A stretch of DNA of 25,276 bases, from NCBI GenBank assembly GCA_001970855.1, contig LSSN01002441.1:1-25276 (forward strand). Direction: 5' to 3'. Below, piece by piece: positions 1 to 8,808 of this stretch. A model generated the notes under the pieces. It was given only the letters and a program-made list of their open reading frames with translations, was not told the origin of the DNA and ran no database searches. The first letter of the stretch is position 1. Each line of letters opens with the position of its first letter. Source of the DNA: Smittium culicis. Its lineage: Eukaryota > Kickxellomycota > Harpellomycetes > Harpellales > Legeriomycetaceae. Made by a program: the position numbers and the translations under genes.

Positions 1-1499
1 AACATTCGAAAAGAATTTTTAGATATGATACAAACGAAATAATTGAAATTAATTAACAATTCGATATTCACACGTCGCGATATTTGGTAAAAGTTAAATA
101 TACTCAACTTATTTAATAAGATGTATTATAACGAGATATTAATTCTTATATATATTCTTTTTTTTCCTTCAATTTTTAAAACTGCTAAAACATTATAAGA
201 TATAAAAAGTATAAAAAATTAATGATAACATAACATAAATACCATAAATAATAATAATAAATCACAAATTTATTCTGTTTTATTTACTAACTAAACCAAA
301 AAAACCACCAAATAGCTATGTAATCAGAAATATCAAACCAAAATCTTTAAGTAACTGTGAAGCAAAAGGAAAATCCCAAAGCCTCGAAAGATTGCATAAA
401 GTTATGCAAAAATGTACCACTAGATTTAGAAAACCCTTTAACATAAATAAGTCACATTGATGTAAATTTAAAGTGTGATTTCTATTAATATTTTATATGT
501 GGAAATAAATTTAGCTAGAAATATTATAGGTTTATATCACGAAAGAAAAATTATTGGTAGTTATAGACAAAATAATCAAAACGTTTACTCATTTATAAAA
601 TTGCAGTACGTTTTTAAATTTAAAATTAGGCTATGGATAATTTATCAGTAAATAAAAATTAATCTAATAGTAAATATAGATATATAAGTGTCTTTAAATA
701 ATTCGCGGTTAGTTAGTTATTAGAGTCAGCTAACAGGCTTTTTTTTTCTTTTAGGCATTTATAAATAAGAGTAACTATAACAATAAATATTCTTAAAAAT
801 TAAAATAGATAGTAATCATATACAGTTTACATCTTTGGATTAAGTGAATAGATTCATAAGCCTTTCCAAAGCTAGTGCTATAATAACAAAGATTTCCAAA
901 TATAAAATTTAGTTTCGTAATAGAAAACTGAATTAATGAATAAAAATTTCCTGGATTCATACAGAATCAATTTTTCCTAGCGAAAACTTGACACCTATTT
1001 TTATTAACCCAATCAAAAAAAAATCTTATCCTTGGTTTTTTTATTTGTCGTTATTTTCGACATATTCATTTATATATATATTTGTTAAAGTAAAAAAATT
1101 AGTATTAATTTCATATTTAATACACTTTTCTTGTATGTTGCTATTGAATTTGATAAAAATTTCGCTTTATGGTCGATATTTAAACTATTGAATACTAATA
1201 ACAAGATATCCTTTTTATTTTATTTTTGGTCGAATTAAAATAGAATTGTACAATTTAGAATAAAAATCTAGTGCACTTTTACCATGTAATATGTTAAATT
1301 GAAAACTATTTAAATATTTCTAGATGAAAAATTCATACACGATTATTAGAAAAAAATTCATTAAATTTTTTGATTTTGGAGAAAATAAAGATAGGTCGTT
1401 TGATACTATCTATAGAAATTAAATCAAATTCAATTCTAAAAACCGTATATTATATCTCGAACATTGAAATATGAGTTTATATTTATCACAAGAAACCAA
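1..1499. other. AT-rich DNA, no gene recognised
   Basis: This stretch is low-complexity A/T-rich sequence with frequent stops in all frames. The only longer open stretch (988-1191, + strand) begins at a TTG and has a strongly hydrophobic, Phe/Ile/Leu/Tyr-rich translation, which is what AT-rich noncoding DNA gives by chance. I see no RNA gene, repeat array or promoter I can defend. Confidence 0.6.
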
Positions 1500-2120
1500 A
1501 ATATGCATAAAAGGTTGTAATTAAGCCGGTGTACTAGCGCTATATCCCTTCCATTGATAACGCGAATAAAAATTTATACCATTGTATACATATTTGAAAT
1601 TTAAAAAGGTTTTATGTATTCACTGTTATGATTTATAAAGCCGGTTATTTGAGGTTGTTTAAAATTCCAATCTTTTTATATAAACCAGTTGTTAACTCTT
1701 TCAGTCACGTATAGCTTTTTTTGAGATGTCAAAAATATCTTACCTTTTGAATACAAATAGCCAGGTTAATAATGAATCAATGCATTTATTGGGTATTATG
1801 TGTCGCCGATTTTAACCTGCTTATCCAACTATTATATTTAAAAAAGCTTTAGAATGTTGACCTCAAAAAGGGTTAGCTGGAACTGATATAACAATAATAT
1901 TCCTTCCGCCCTTTAACTCTTTCATAAGAGGTAGACCACTTTTGATCTACCACAACTAACTAGCTTCGTTTAATTGAAATATCTTAATCCTGTGAATTAC
2001 AAAAGTGTTTGTTCGCTGAGATACCAAAATAAAGTAAAATGATTGGCCATATATTAGTAGCCAAACTAAAAATGTGAGTTTTTTTAATTGAGGGATGAGC
2101 AGAAAATGTTGACTCTTCGC
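1500..2120. other. GC-elevated island with broken open stretches; possible gene or element relic
   Basis: The base composition rises visibly here (words such as AGCCGGT, CGCCGATTT, CTTCCGCCC) compared with both flanks. On the + strand one frame stays open from 1696 to 1957 apart from two stops (a TAA after the CGC CGA TTT codons and a TGA about 16 codons later), with an ATG at 1726. The minus strand also has open pieces in the same interval, so I cannot fix the coding strand. A short inverted repeat, GGTAGA at 1930-1935 with TCTACC at 1946-1951, lies at its right part. It may be a decayed gene or transposon piece; no family is recognised. Confidence 0.25.
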
Positions 2121-4453
2121 ATTGACTGTAGATAATTTTTATTTTAGTTATTTATTTATTAATTTTTTTGGTCAACCAAAAACAGATATAGTCGTTATAT
2201 AAAAGTATTTTAATTTAGGGATTTAATCATATAATTATTAAATTGTAAAACGATGCAATTAGTTAATTGGCATAAATCTGCAATTAGTCAGAAAAAATAT
2301 ATAATTTCATTTTGATAAAAGGTGGTTGGACAGGGTTAAAGGTTAATTGAAAATCCAGACTATAAAAAAGAGAAAAAAGAAGCGATTGATGCTTGAAATA
2401 TACACGTATATGCTATCCAATTGGACTTGGTGGCTAATATATGTGAAATTATTAAGAAATAATATTTGGTAGAAGTAAGCGAAATAAAGCTATTGGCTAT
2501 ATCAATTAATTTATTCAAGGGTAATTTTTTTTAGTATAATTTAATAGGCGATGCACCATCTGATCACAAGAGTCTTACACGTATATACACATTTTTTAAT
2601 AGTAATAAGAAACTATAAAAAAATAGTTCTAATTTTGAGCTTGAATTATTGACATTCGGGGCAAAAAAAATGTATTTCTTATACTCTTTATGGATAAATT
2701 AAGCTCTACCTTGTGTTAATCAACTATAAATGAAGTACTAAAAAAAAATGCGGATAAAAAAAGTATATTGAGTTTAGAAGTAATTGGGTGAAGGTGGATA
2801 GCATACTATTGGGGAGAGGAAAAGATAAATAATGGTAAATAAACATTAAATATATTTAGGAGTTTTAATAGAAACGTAATTAATGTAGATGAATAATCAA
2901 AGGCCATAAACAAGCTTCAAAACTGTGTAATTTTTTTCTTTTCTGATTTTAATATATATATATTAAGCGACTTGATGTTATTTTTGGGGGTTGGGATGAA
3001 GGTACAAGTAATATAAATGCGTTGATATCAGTGCTGCGAAAAAGTGATAGGCGGATGTTAGAAGAGTATAAAAAAAGGGATTATGATTGGATATAAATGA
3101 ATAAAAATGGGCACGCTTTAATGCACGCATTCAAAAAGGAAAAACAGTCTAAAATTCTTAGTGTTGGAATATGGGTATATAGAATACGAAGAGCGAGAAT
3201 TGGAAAATAATAAAAATACACCAAATTCAGCAATGGTTCTATCAGTATAAAAACGACGTTGATTAAATTTAACAATGCTTCTAATAAAAATTATATAGTT
3301 GAGCAAGTTCAGCAATGATTCTAAAACCATGAAAAATGGGTTTACTATAATTTGTAATTGTTAAAACATCAATGGAAAAAATATATTAATTAATGTGGAA
3401 AATTAATAATGTAAGAGAATTCTGCTAGGATTTTTGCCGTATGTCAATTTGTTCACGAGTTAAATTATGATGATTTAGTAGAAATACCACAAATCTATAT
3501 TTAATACTTTTGCTTTAAAGGAAAAAAGTTGAGGTTGAAATTTAACGATTTAATCAAAAATAATGTCTATTTTAGTTAGAAAAATGCCGATCAGGAAAAA
3601 AAAGAAGAATCTGTTTTATAATCCAATGATACAACTTTAATTAAATTGCAACCAAATTAAAAAGATGCAGAAAAATCAAGAAATGATGGTATAAATTTAG
3701 TAAATTGATCAATGGTTTCTGATAGGGCAATAACAAGAATACCACGAATAAGGGGAATAAATCATGGACGATGCTATGTATATTTAAGTATTTGAGCGGT
3801 ATGGGCTTTTAATCAGAAATGGCTGATAGCATATTATTGTGTATATTTTTAATTGATGAGATACTGTTTACTTTAAATTATACTATTAACCAATTTCGAT
3901 ATCATTAAAAAGTATTATTAAGGAGTGAAAACAATTTTAGTTTTGAAGAAAGTATGCATTGTATAATACTTTATTATATTTAATTGTTATAGGTGTGATG
4001 AGATAAGGAAAATACATTTTACGTAAAATGCTTATAAATAAAATAGTGATGGAGCAGATAATTCGCATTTAATAAATTAATTAAATGTGGAAATAAGTAA
4101 AACATGACCAAATTAGGAAAGCTAAATTGAATTGTTCTAATTTAAATAAGAAAAAAAAAGACGAGACAAAATGCTTGATGATCCCTTCGATATTTGTTTA
4201 TTGCCTTACTGTTAATTGTTAGGTTGAAGTTTGGTGCATAATTTAGAGGATGGGGAGTATTATTTTGCAACGGCTACAAAATTGATAAATAAAGAGAGGT
4301 AAAAACAAAGTACTATGTGAATAGTGAGAAAAAAATTTTAAAAAGGAAACGAGTTGAAATTAACAATAAAATTAAATTATGGGTGTGGATGTGTTAGAGG
4401 AAAAAATAGTTTATTGAGCAGATGTAATGTAGAATGGAGATTAAGATAGATAT
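2121..4453 (+). pseudogene. Purine-rich domain with possible broken + strand coding remains
   Basis: The + strand is purine-rich with G well above C. In 3421-3840 the frame starting at 3421 has 6 stops in 140 codons against 16 and 13 in the other two + frames by hand count. G is at codon position 1 in about 25% of codons, against 16% and 12% at positions 2 and 3. The same frame is open from 2953 to 3093 (47 codons before a TAA) and is also the frame of the small ORF at 5038-5265. Neighbouring parts (3001-3420, 3841-4440) show no clear codon-position bias and more stops, so at best this is an old, decayed gene. Near 3181-3240 all three frames are open, a warning that purine-rich DNA mimics coding. 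No family is recognised. Alternative: noncoding DNA with strong strand asymmetry. Confidence 0.2.
3219..3335. repeat. Three degenerate copies of a ~41 bp unit
   Basis: The word CAATGNTTCTA recurs at 3231 (CAATGGTTCTA), 3273 (CAATGCTTCTA) and 3313 (CAATGATTCTA), spaced 42 and 40 bp. The bases just before it are also alike (TTCAG, TTTAA, TTCAG), and an A-rich segment follows each copy. Read on the minus strand this gives a loose 14-residue periodicity, but the last spacing is not a multiple of three, so the repeat is not cleanly in frame. Confidence 0.4.
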
Positions 4454-4460
4454 TTACAGG

Positions 4461-4484
4461 TAATTGTGTGCTAGCACACAATTA
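4461..4484. repeat. Perfect 24 bp palindrome
   Basis: The half-site TAATTGTGTGCT at 4461-4472 is followed without spacer by its exact reverse complement AGCACACAATTA (4473-4484). Eight of the 24 positions are G or C, which makes a chance match unlikely in DNA this AT-rich. It could be the operator of a dimeric DNA-binding protein, a cruciform or hairpin, or a terminal or target feature of a mobile element. No protein partner can be named. Confidence 0.75.
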
Positions 4485-4495
4485 TTATTATTATT
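4482..4495. repeat. (ATT)n trinucleotide microsatellite
   Basis: Four to five tandem ATT units directly abut the right arm of the 24 bp palindrome. On the minus strand they would encode an Asn run in the open frame 4741-4454. Confidence 0.7.
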
Positions 4496-4586
4496 TTTGG
4501 TGGGGTTAGATGATAATAATCCAAAGATAAGAAAAAAGGACAAGATTTGAAAGCGTTTTCGTGTGAAGGTTGGATTGTAATGGGAC

Positions 4587-4805
4587 TTAGTAATGCTTTG
4601 GAGGGGTGTTTCCAGACATTGGAATTGGGGAAGAAGTGATGTACTGGTAATGCTGCTGCTTCCTGAATATTTTGGCGGAGAGACGTTGCTTGTTTCTAAG
4701 GTTTTTTTGGTAGCTGCATTGAGCATGGTACTCGTCAAAGTTTAGGTGGTCAAAGTAGAGGTTGACGGACTCGGTAACATAGCCACAGACTAAACACTCG
4801 TGCAT
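4587..4805 (-). CDS. Hypothetical 72-residue protein with zinc-finger-like N-terminus
   Basis: A true ATG at 4805-4803 opens 72 codons in a locally GC-richer segment. The N-terminus has Cys4, Cys7, His20 and His27, i.e. C-x2-C-x12-H-x6-H, with a Cys three residues after the last His. Glycine after the second Cys and a Leu four residues before the first His resemble a C2H2 finger, but the His-His spacing is longer than the usual 3-5. The rest is basic, then Ser/Pro-rich. A run of five C on the minus strand (4827-4823) ends 17 nt before the ATG, like the CCC-type signals described directly upstream of microsporidian starts. It is divergent to the ORF at 5038. The C-terminal half overlaps another open frame, so a frameshifted gene is possible. 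Chance ORF is the main alternative. Confidence 0.35.
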   Translation of the reverse strand: MHECLVCGYVTESVNLYFDHLNFDEYHAQCSYQKNLRNKQRLSAKIFRKQQHYQYITSSPIPMSGNTPPKHY

Positions 4806-5037
4806 TATGGATAGAATTACTTGGGGGTTATGGGTGTGATTGATTAGTAGTTGGGTAGAAATTGTTGGGCGGATAGATTATACAGTAATGAGAGAGTAAC
4901 AAAGGGCGATTAAAGTGATTATAAATTTAACAAGGTGGAGATGAAGAAAGGATATTAATATTTTGTTGTTATGAGAAGAGTAGCGAAAAATTTAAATGGA
5001 TAAATAGACTTATAAAAGGGAGCTGGAAAATAAAGAG
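4806..5037. promoter_or_regulatory. Possible divergent promoter between two small ORFs
   Basis: This 232 bp spacer separates the ATG of the minus-strand ORF (4805) from the ATG of the plus-strand ORF (5038). On the plus side TATAAAAGGG lies at 5011-5020; the GGG ends 17 nt before the ATG. On the minus side a CCCCC run (+ strand GGGGG at 4823-4827) also ends 17 nt before its ATG. A TATA-like box with very short leader and CCC/GGG tracts next to the start agrees with known microsporidian gene signals. The use of these sites here is inference. Confidence 0.3.
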
Positions 5038-5265
5038 ATGAAGACGAGCGAAAGAAGCAGAGCCACCAAAGCAACAGAAGAAAAACGCTTTGATCTCTTT
5101 TTCTTTATACTAAAAGCAGCTTTGAAAGGGCTTTTTTTCGCTACAAAACTGGAAATTGAAGATGCTTATATATCGACTCAAGGGTTCTCTATATCGATGA
5201 GAAAACTCTGTATATCGACGAGAGGGGTGTCTAAATCGATGAGTTTCCAGATTTGGCATCGTTGA
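5038..5265 (+). CDS. Hypothetical 75-residue basic protein with 7-residue repeats
   Basis: An ATG at 5038 opens 75 codons ending in TGA, in the GC-richest part (about 43-47% by line count) of the left 24 kb. The upstream in-frame stop is the TAG at 5005-5007, so this ATG is the only early start. The N-terminus is charged (Lys/Arg/Glu), followed by a hydrophobic patch at about residues 20-36. The C-terminal third is built from four 7-residue repeats of the pattern xISTxGx/xISMRKL, encoded by a 21 bp tandem repeat (5170-5253). TATAAAAGGG lies 18-27 nt upstream of the ATG. The antisense strand is also open through the repeat, because a 21 bp unit keeps every frame periodic. The island ends in nine A at 5303-5311. 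Alternatives are an RNA gene or a short retroposed copy. I do not recognise a family. Confidence 0.35.
   Translation: MKTSERSRATKATEEKRFDLFFFILKAALKGLFFATKLEIEDAYISTQGFSISMRKLCISTRGVSKSMSFQIWHR
5170..5253. repeat. Four imperfect copies of a 21 bp tandem repeat
   Basis: The words ATATCGA (5170), ATATCGA (5191), ATATCGA (5212) and AAATCGA (5233) are exactly 21 bp apart. The continuations CTCAAGGGTTCTCT, TGAGAAAACTCTGT and CGAGAGGGGTGTCT share purine-rich centres and a CTCT/TGTCT end; the fourth copy has diverged. Each copy holds a TCGA or TCGAT/TCGAC core. The unit is a multiple of three and lies inside the ORF 5038-5265, giving 7-residue repeats. Confidence 0.75.
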
Positions 5266-5302
5266 TTGCAGCTTTCGACGCTTGGGCTCTGCGCCTTGCA
5301 TC

Positions 5303-5311
5303 AAAAAAAAA
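5303..5311 (+). other. A9 tract closing the GC island
   Basis: Nine A directly follow the GC-rich segment ending in GCGCCTTGCATC. The G+C level drops and the G/C skew changes sign right after it. It could be a genomic A tail of a retroposed sequence, but I found no clear target-site duplication; a chance A run is equally possible. Confidence 0.3.
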
Positions 5312-5529
5312 TAATAGTAAGAAAAGATTAAGGCTATCTGTCAGATCTGCATTTAATCGATTAATCTTATGCATCCGCTTCTAATCCCAATTTCCATTGG
5401 CTTATCTGAATTTCTTACATAAACTTCGCAGATTCATAACAATCACAAAAAGCCTCTCCCCATAATACGCAATCATTCTTATGGCCAATAATTTTCCTTG
5501 ATTAATCTTTGGTCTTATTTTTACATAAT

Positions 5530-5765
5530 CAGTTAAGGAGTCTTAGTGGTGGCTGGCCAATGGGCTAGGCTTGTATTTTTAGAGATGGGTTTAGCGCCGA
5601 AAAAAAAAAAGTCCATTTACTTTGTATTCTTTATTTTCGTGCGTGGACCACTACTGCCCATTAAACTGTCTACACAGTGCCAATTGTCTCATGTTACACG
5701 GGGTCTATTGTTCTGTGCCAATTGTCTATTGTTGCCCTGGACTATTTATCGGCGCTAACTCTTTT
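5530..5765 (+). other. Second GC-elevated island with short direct repeats
   Basis: After about 220 bp of C-rich but ordinary DNA, G+C rises again. The 12-mer TGCCAATTGTCT occurs at 5678 and 5716 (38 bp apart), and a looser copy starts at 5655 (TGCCCATTAAACTGTCT). Two + frames are open here (5546-5758 from a GTG, 5622-5822 from a TTG). Neither has an early ATG, and both rest on the Cys/Leu-rich translation of pyrimidine-rich DNA, so I do not call a gene. It may be an RNA gene or an element relic. Confidence 0.3.
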
Positions 5766-6240
5766 TTTTTTACTAAAAACAAACATGCATTAATAAATTT
5801 CATGATTGGTAGCCATTTTTAATCCCTCATAGTATAGCCAACTACACTATTTAAAAATAATTAAATTCCAAGGAATAGAAAACCATTAGCTTACTAAAAT
5901 TCAACAGCAAATAACAAAATTGATTTTAAATCATAAACGAATCAATAATTACGCCTCTTTAAAGTGTGCTGGAATTAAAAGAGCTAGACAATGAATCTAA
6001 CCTTGGAATTACACTCAAACCCAACTAGCTCCTGCCCTGACCATACCATCAAAACGTCCATTTCCCCTTGATTTACGGCTCATTCAAAAGCTCACTTTTA
6101 TTTGTAAATTCAGACAGAGAGATAAAGTTTGAGCTCTTCTCAGCCTTAAAATTATACTCACGCTCGTAATATTCGTAACTCTAATCAAATTCCAATCCAC
6201 AAAACCTCCACTTATCAAGAGTACCAAATTCAAATATTCT
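5766..6240. other. C-rich strand domain, no gene called
   Basis: The + strand is markedly C-rich (line 6001-6060: C 23, G 6). Minus-strand frames are partly open, but two of the three are equally stop-poor, so no frame stands out. No RNA gene or array is seen. Confidence 0.5.
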
Positions 6241-6558
6241 TCAGAAAAAGCTTATTGAAAAAAATAACATGTACTTTGTAAATAAAAATAAGAAGCTCTG
6301 TTTCTTATTTCTTCGTAAGCTGTCCACATGACAATACCATTTCTTGTACTTGTACACAAAATACGGAACTTGCATAACACAAAAATAGATAAATGTATCT
6401 TTTCTGCTATATCTTATTGTTTACCTCCCTTACCGAATTCTATTGTTTTTTGTTTTTGACTTTTCCTTAGCACTAACTGTTTCACAACCTAATCCCACAC
6501 CCACCAAAACTAGCATTTTTTTTTTGGAAATATTTCCATCTACAATAACTTTTGTTTA
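6241..6558 (-). pseudogene. Possible broken minus-strand coding stretch
   Basis: In one minus frame a 41-codon open piece (ending in TAA at 6432-6430, with an ATG at 6516) is followed after two closely spaced stops by a 59-codon open piece (6420-6244, ending in TGA at 6243-6241, with an ATG at 6375 giving 44 codons). The first piece has a Gly/Val-rich then Lys-rich translation; the second is Tyr/Lys-rich. Over 5941-6540 the stop counts of the three minus frames are 8, 21 and 10 by hand, and no codon-position GC bias appears. The coding reading is therefore weak. No family is recognised. Confidence 0.18.
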
Positions 6559-6861
6559 TAAAAAATTTTACATTCTCAAAAAAAATGAAAACGCCCCAGT
6601 AAAAAATTAGCTAAAAAGTATCATTTGATCTTTTAGGGGTATGAGATGGTTTCGAAATCCTTAAATGGTAGCTACTTTTTATCATATACTAACTCTAATT
6701 ATGTATTATGTGCTTGATTAGACTAATTCAAAATTAGGCCTATACAAATGCTTATATGGGGAATTTTTATTATTATTTTTAAAGCATATATTCTCAGCGA
6801 TTTTATAATACAATATTTTTCTTTTGCTAATAAAGAAATGTTTAGATAAATCAGATTTTAT

Positions 6862-6873
6862 CCCCCCCCCCCC
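6862..6873 (+). repeat. Poly-C tract, 12 C
   Basis: Twelve consecutive C sit between AGATTTTAT and TTCTTTTC. C is a rare base here, so a homopolymer of this length stands out. The complementary strand is G12. Confidence 0.85.
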
Positions 6874-8789
6874 TTCTTTTCAAACTCCACTTTCAATTAA
6901 CCGTGCGTTTTTTAATTAGGAAAATGTTTGTATGCTTTCATAATAAATTAAGAAAAACTAAACCGCCACTTATTAATATATCATTTTCAAAATGAAACAA
7001 CCCAGTATAAGGTTATAGTCTAAAATATAACAGCCTTCTTTGAAAAAATGTAGATGTAATATTTAAAACTAATAATTTAAATTGCATTGTTTTTTATTCC
7101 TTCAAATCTGTTAAGGTTATATAACTGAAAAAAAATTTTTTTTTCATTAGATTCGTTAATAACCTCTCTATATTTGTATTAAACAGCTACTTTTATTTAA
7201 TTATGACCTAAATCAAACATTGTTTCAATTGGGAGATTATTTCGAGAAGTGAAACTTTTCTTATCAAGTTTTTCCTACTCATAAGCGTTGCCTTTAATTT
7301 GGTTTTGATTATAAATAATATTCAAATGGTTTACCCGATACGACCTATACCTTTACCTAATACAAACAAGCAAATAGAATTTCCAAGAAAATCAGTTCTG
7401 CCTCCCCTAAGAATATCCCATTTACGAATTTTTTTTTAAGCAATTTTGACAAAAATTTTATTAGAATTAAACTTTAGCAAATGATATGGTATTATAAAAT
7501 AATTATTTGATCAACATAAAAAAAAATAAAATAATCATGAACTTTTAGCTCTAGGAGTGATTTTTGAGGTGCGTTTAGTACATTAACAAACAAAATGCCT
7601 TCAATCACATATACCACACAAACTTCAACCATCAAATAAATTTAAATTGATACTACATAAATAAATCTTGTATGCTCTTATTGATTTGTATACTGCTAGA
7701 ATTTAAACCCCTAAGCTTTAAAACATTATATAGAATGTCAAATTAAACACAATACATTAAAAAAAAACTAAATATTTATATTTAATAAATAAGCAAGTTT
7801 TTGAATGCAATTTATTATTTTTCGGTATTTACTAGTGATTTGCTTTCCCAGAACCACAAAAGAAAAAAATTCTAAAAAATATGCTCTTCTATATCCAATC
7901 TCACAAATAATTTTTTACGGATATTTAATTTAAATAGTTTATCTCCTTGATACCACTATTCATATCTGTTTTTTTATTTTTTTGCGATGCATTATGAATA
8001 ACTGATTGTTACAAATAGCCATTTATAAAATGTCGCTGGATATATAAATTCTGCGTGTTAAAGTTCATTCCGCTATTAAAGGATTTGGTTGTGATTATTC
8101 TTTTTTATTAAAAAAATACCATACTGAAATTGTAGCTTTTAACACTTCACTTAGTGAAATTTATTCGTATCCTTTTTAGTGATACTCTAATCTATCCATA
8201 AAAGAGCTATATGTTTTTTTTACAGATACCAAAATTGTATATCATTTCTATACTGAAAATTACATGCTATATCGAATTTTTTTATCAATATACTTTTCAT
8301 GTAATGACATTGTTGACATAGATTAGTCCGTTATAATGTCTCATTGATTCTAAAAATTAAACGCTTTTTCTAGTCTGATTAATTAACATGTATTATTCTT
8401 TATGTTATTTTGGCAATCATATTTTTTCTCTATTAAATACTCTTATCTCATATCTTAAATTCGAATTTAAATCCTAGCACACATTTTAAAAATCAACTTT
8501 CAATAATTAGATAATTGAATTTAAATCTTATTAAGATCAAATTAAATATCAGTAGCAATGATTTAAATAGTTTAAAGATCAACTTTAAATAAAAAAGTAC
8601 ATTTTATAAAATTTGCATGAAAAGGACTAAAAAAGAATCCATTCTATCGAAAATATGTATACCTAGTTACTATTTTTTTATTTGAAATATAATATCTAGC
8701 GATTTGAATGTTAGATTTGGATTTAAAAATCGGTTTTTGCTATATAAAATCAATTGTTTTTAATGCTGCTATTAAAAAAATTAAATCAA

Positions 8790-8808
8790 ATCATGAATCA
8801 TGAATCAT
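8790..8808. repeat. Short ATCATGA tandem repeat
   Basis: ATCATGA occurs twice in tandem from 8790, followed by a partial third copy ATCAT. It is a small microsatellite-like slip with no visible function. Confidence 0.6.

Larger units (their letters stand above)
4454..4741 (-). pseudogene. Ser/Thr/Asn-rich open stretch overlapping the zinc-finger-like ORF in another frame
   Basis: On the minus strand this frame is open for about 95 codons to a stop at 4454-4456. The first ATG is at 4726-4724. The translation is rich in Ser, Thr, Pro and Asn, with a run of Asn encoded by the ATT triplet repeat at 4482-4495. It overlaps the ORF at 4587-4805 in a different frame, so the two cannot both be simple genes. 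One model is a single old gene broken by a frameshift near 4650-4720, with the finger-like part first and this low-complexity part as its tail. Its last codons run through a perfect 24 bp palindrome (4461-4484). No family is recognised; it could be chance. Confidence 0.22.

Noticed and set aside
988..1191. 67-codon + strand open frame
   Set aside because: It starts at TTG, has no ATG before codon 49, and its Phe/Ile/Leu/Tyr/Lys-rich translation is what AT-rich noncoding DNA yields.
3081..3330. Two overlapping minus-strand open frames of 64 and 70 codons
   Set aside because: They overlap each other in different frames, and their hydrophobic Leu/Ile/Phe/Tyr-rich products mirror the purine-rich + strand; the degenerate 41 bp repeat keeps several frames open.
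2300..5265. Reassigned stop codons (TAA/TAG as Gln, TGA as Trp) as the reason for broken frames
   Set aside because: Reading through the stops gives protein-like text, but so do other frames of purine-rich DNA. The intact LINE frame uses only CAA/CAG for Gln and TGG for Trp and ends in TGA, so the standard code is the simpler reading.
5110..5304. 64-codon minus-strand frame opposite the ORF at 5038
   Set aside because: The 21 bp repeat keeps both strands periodic, so the antisense frame is an expected shadow. The + strand ORF has the ATG and TATA context.
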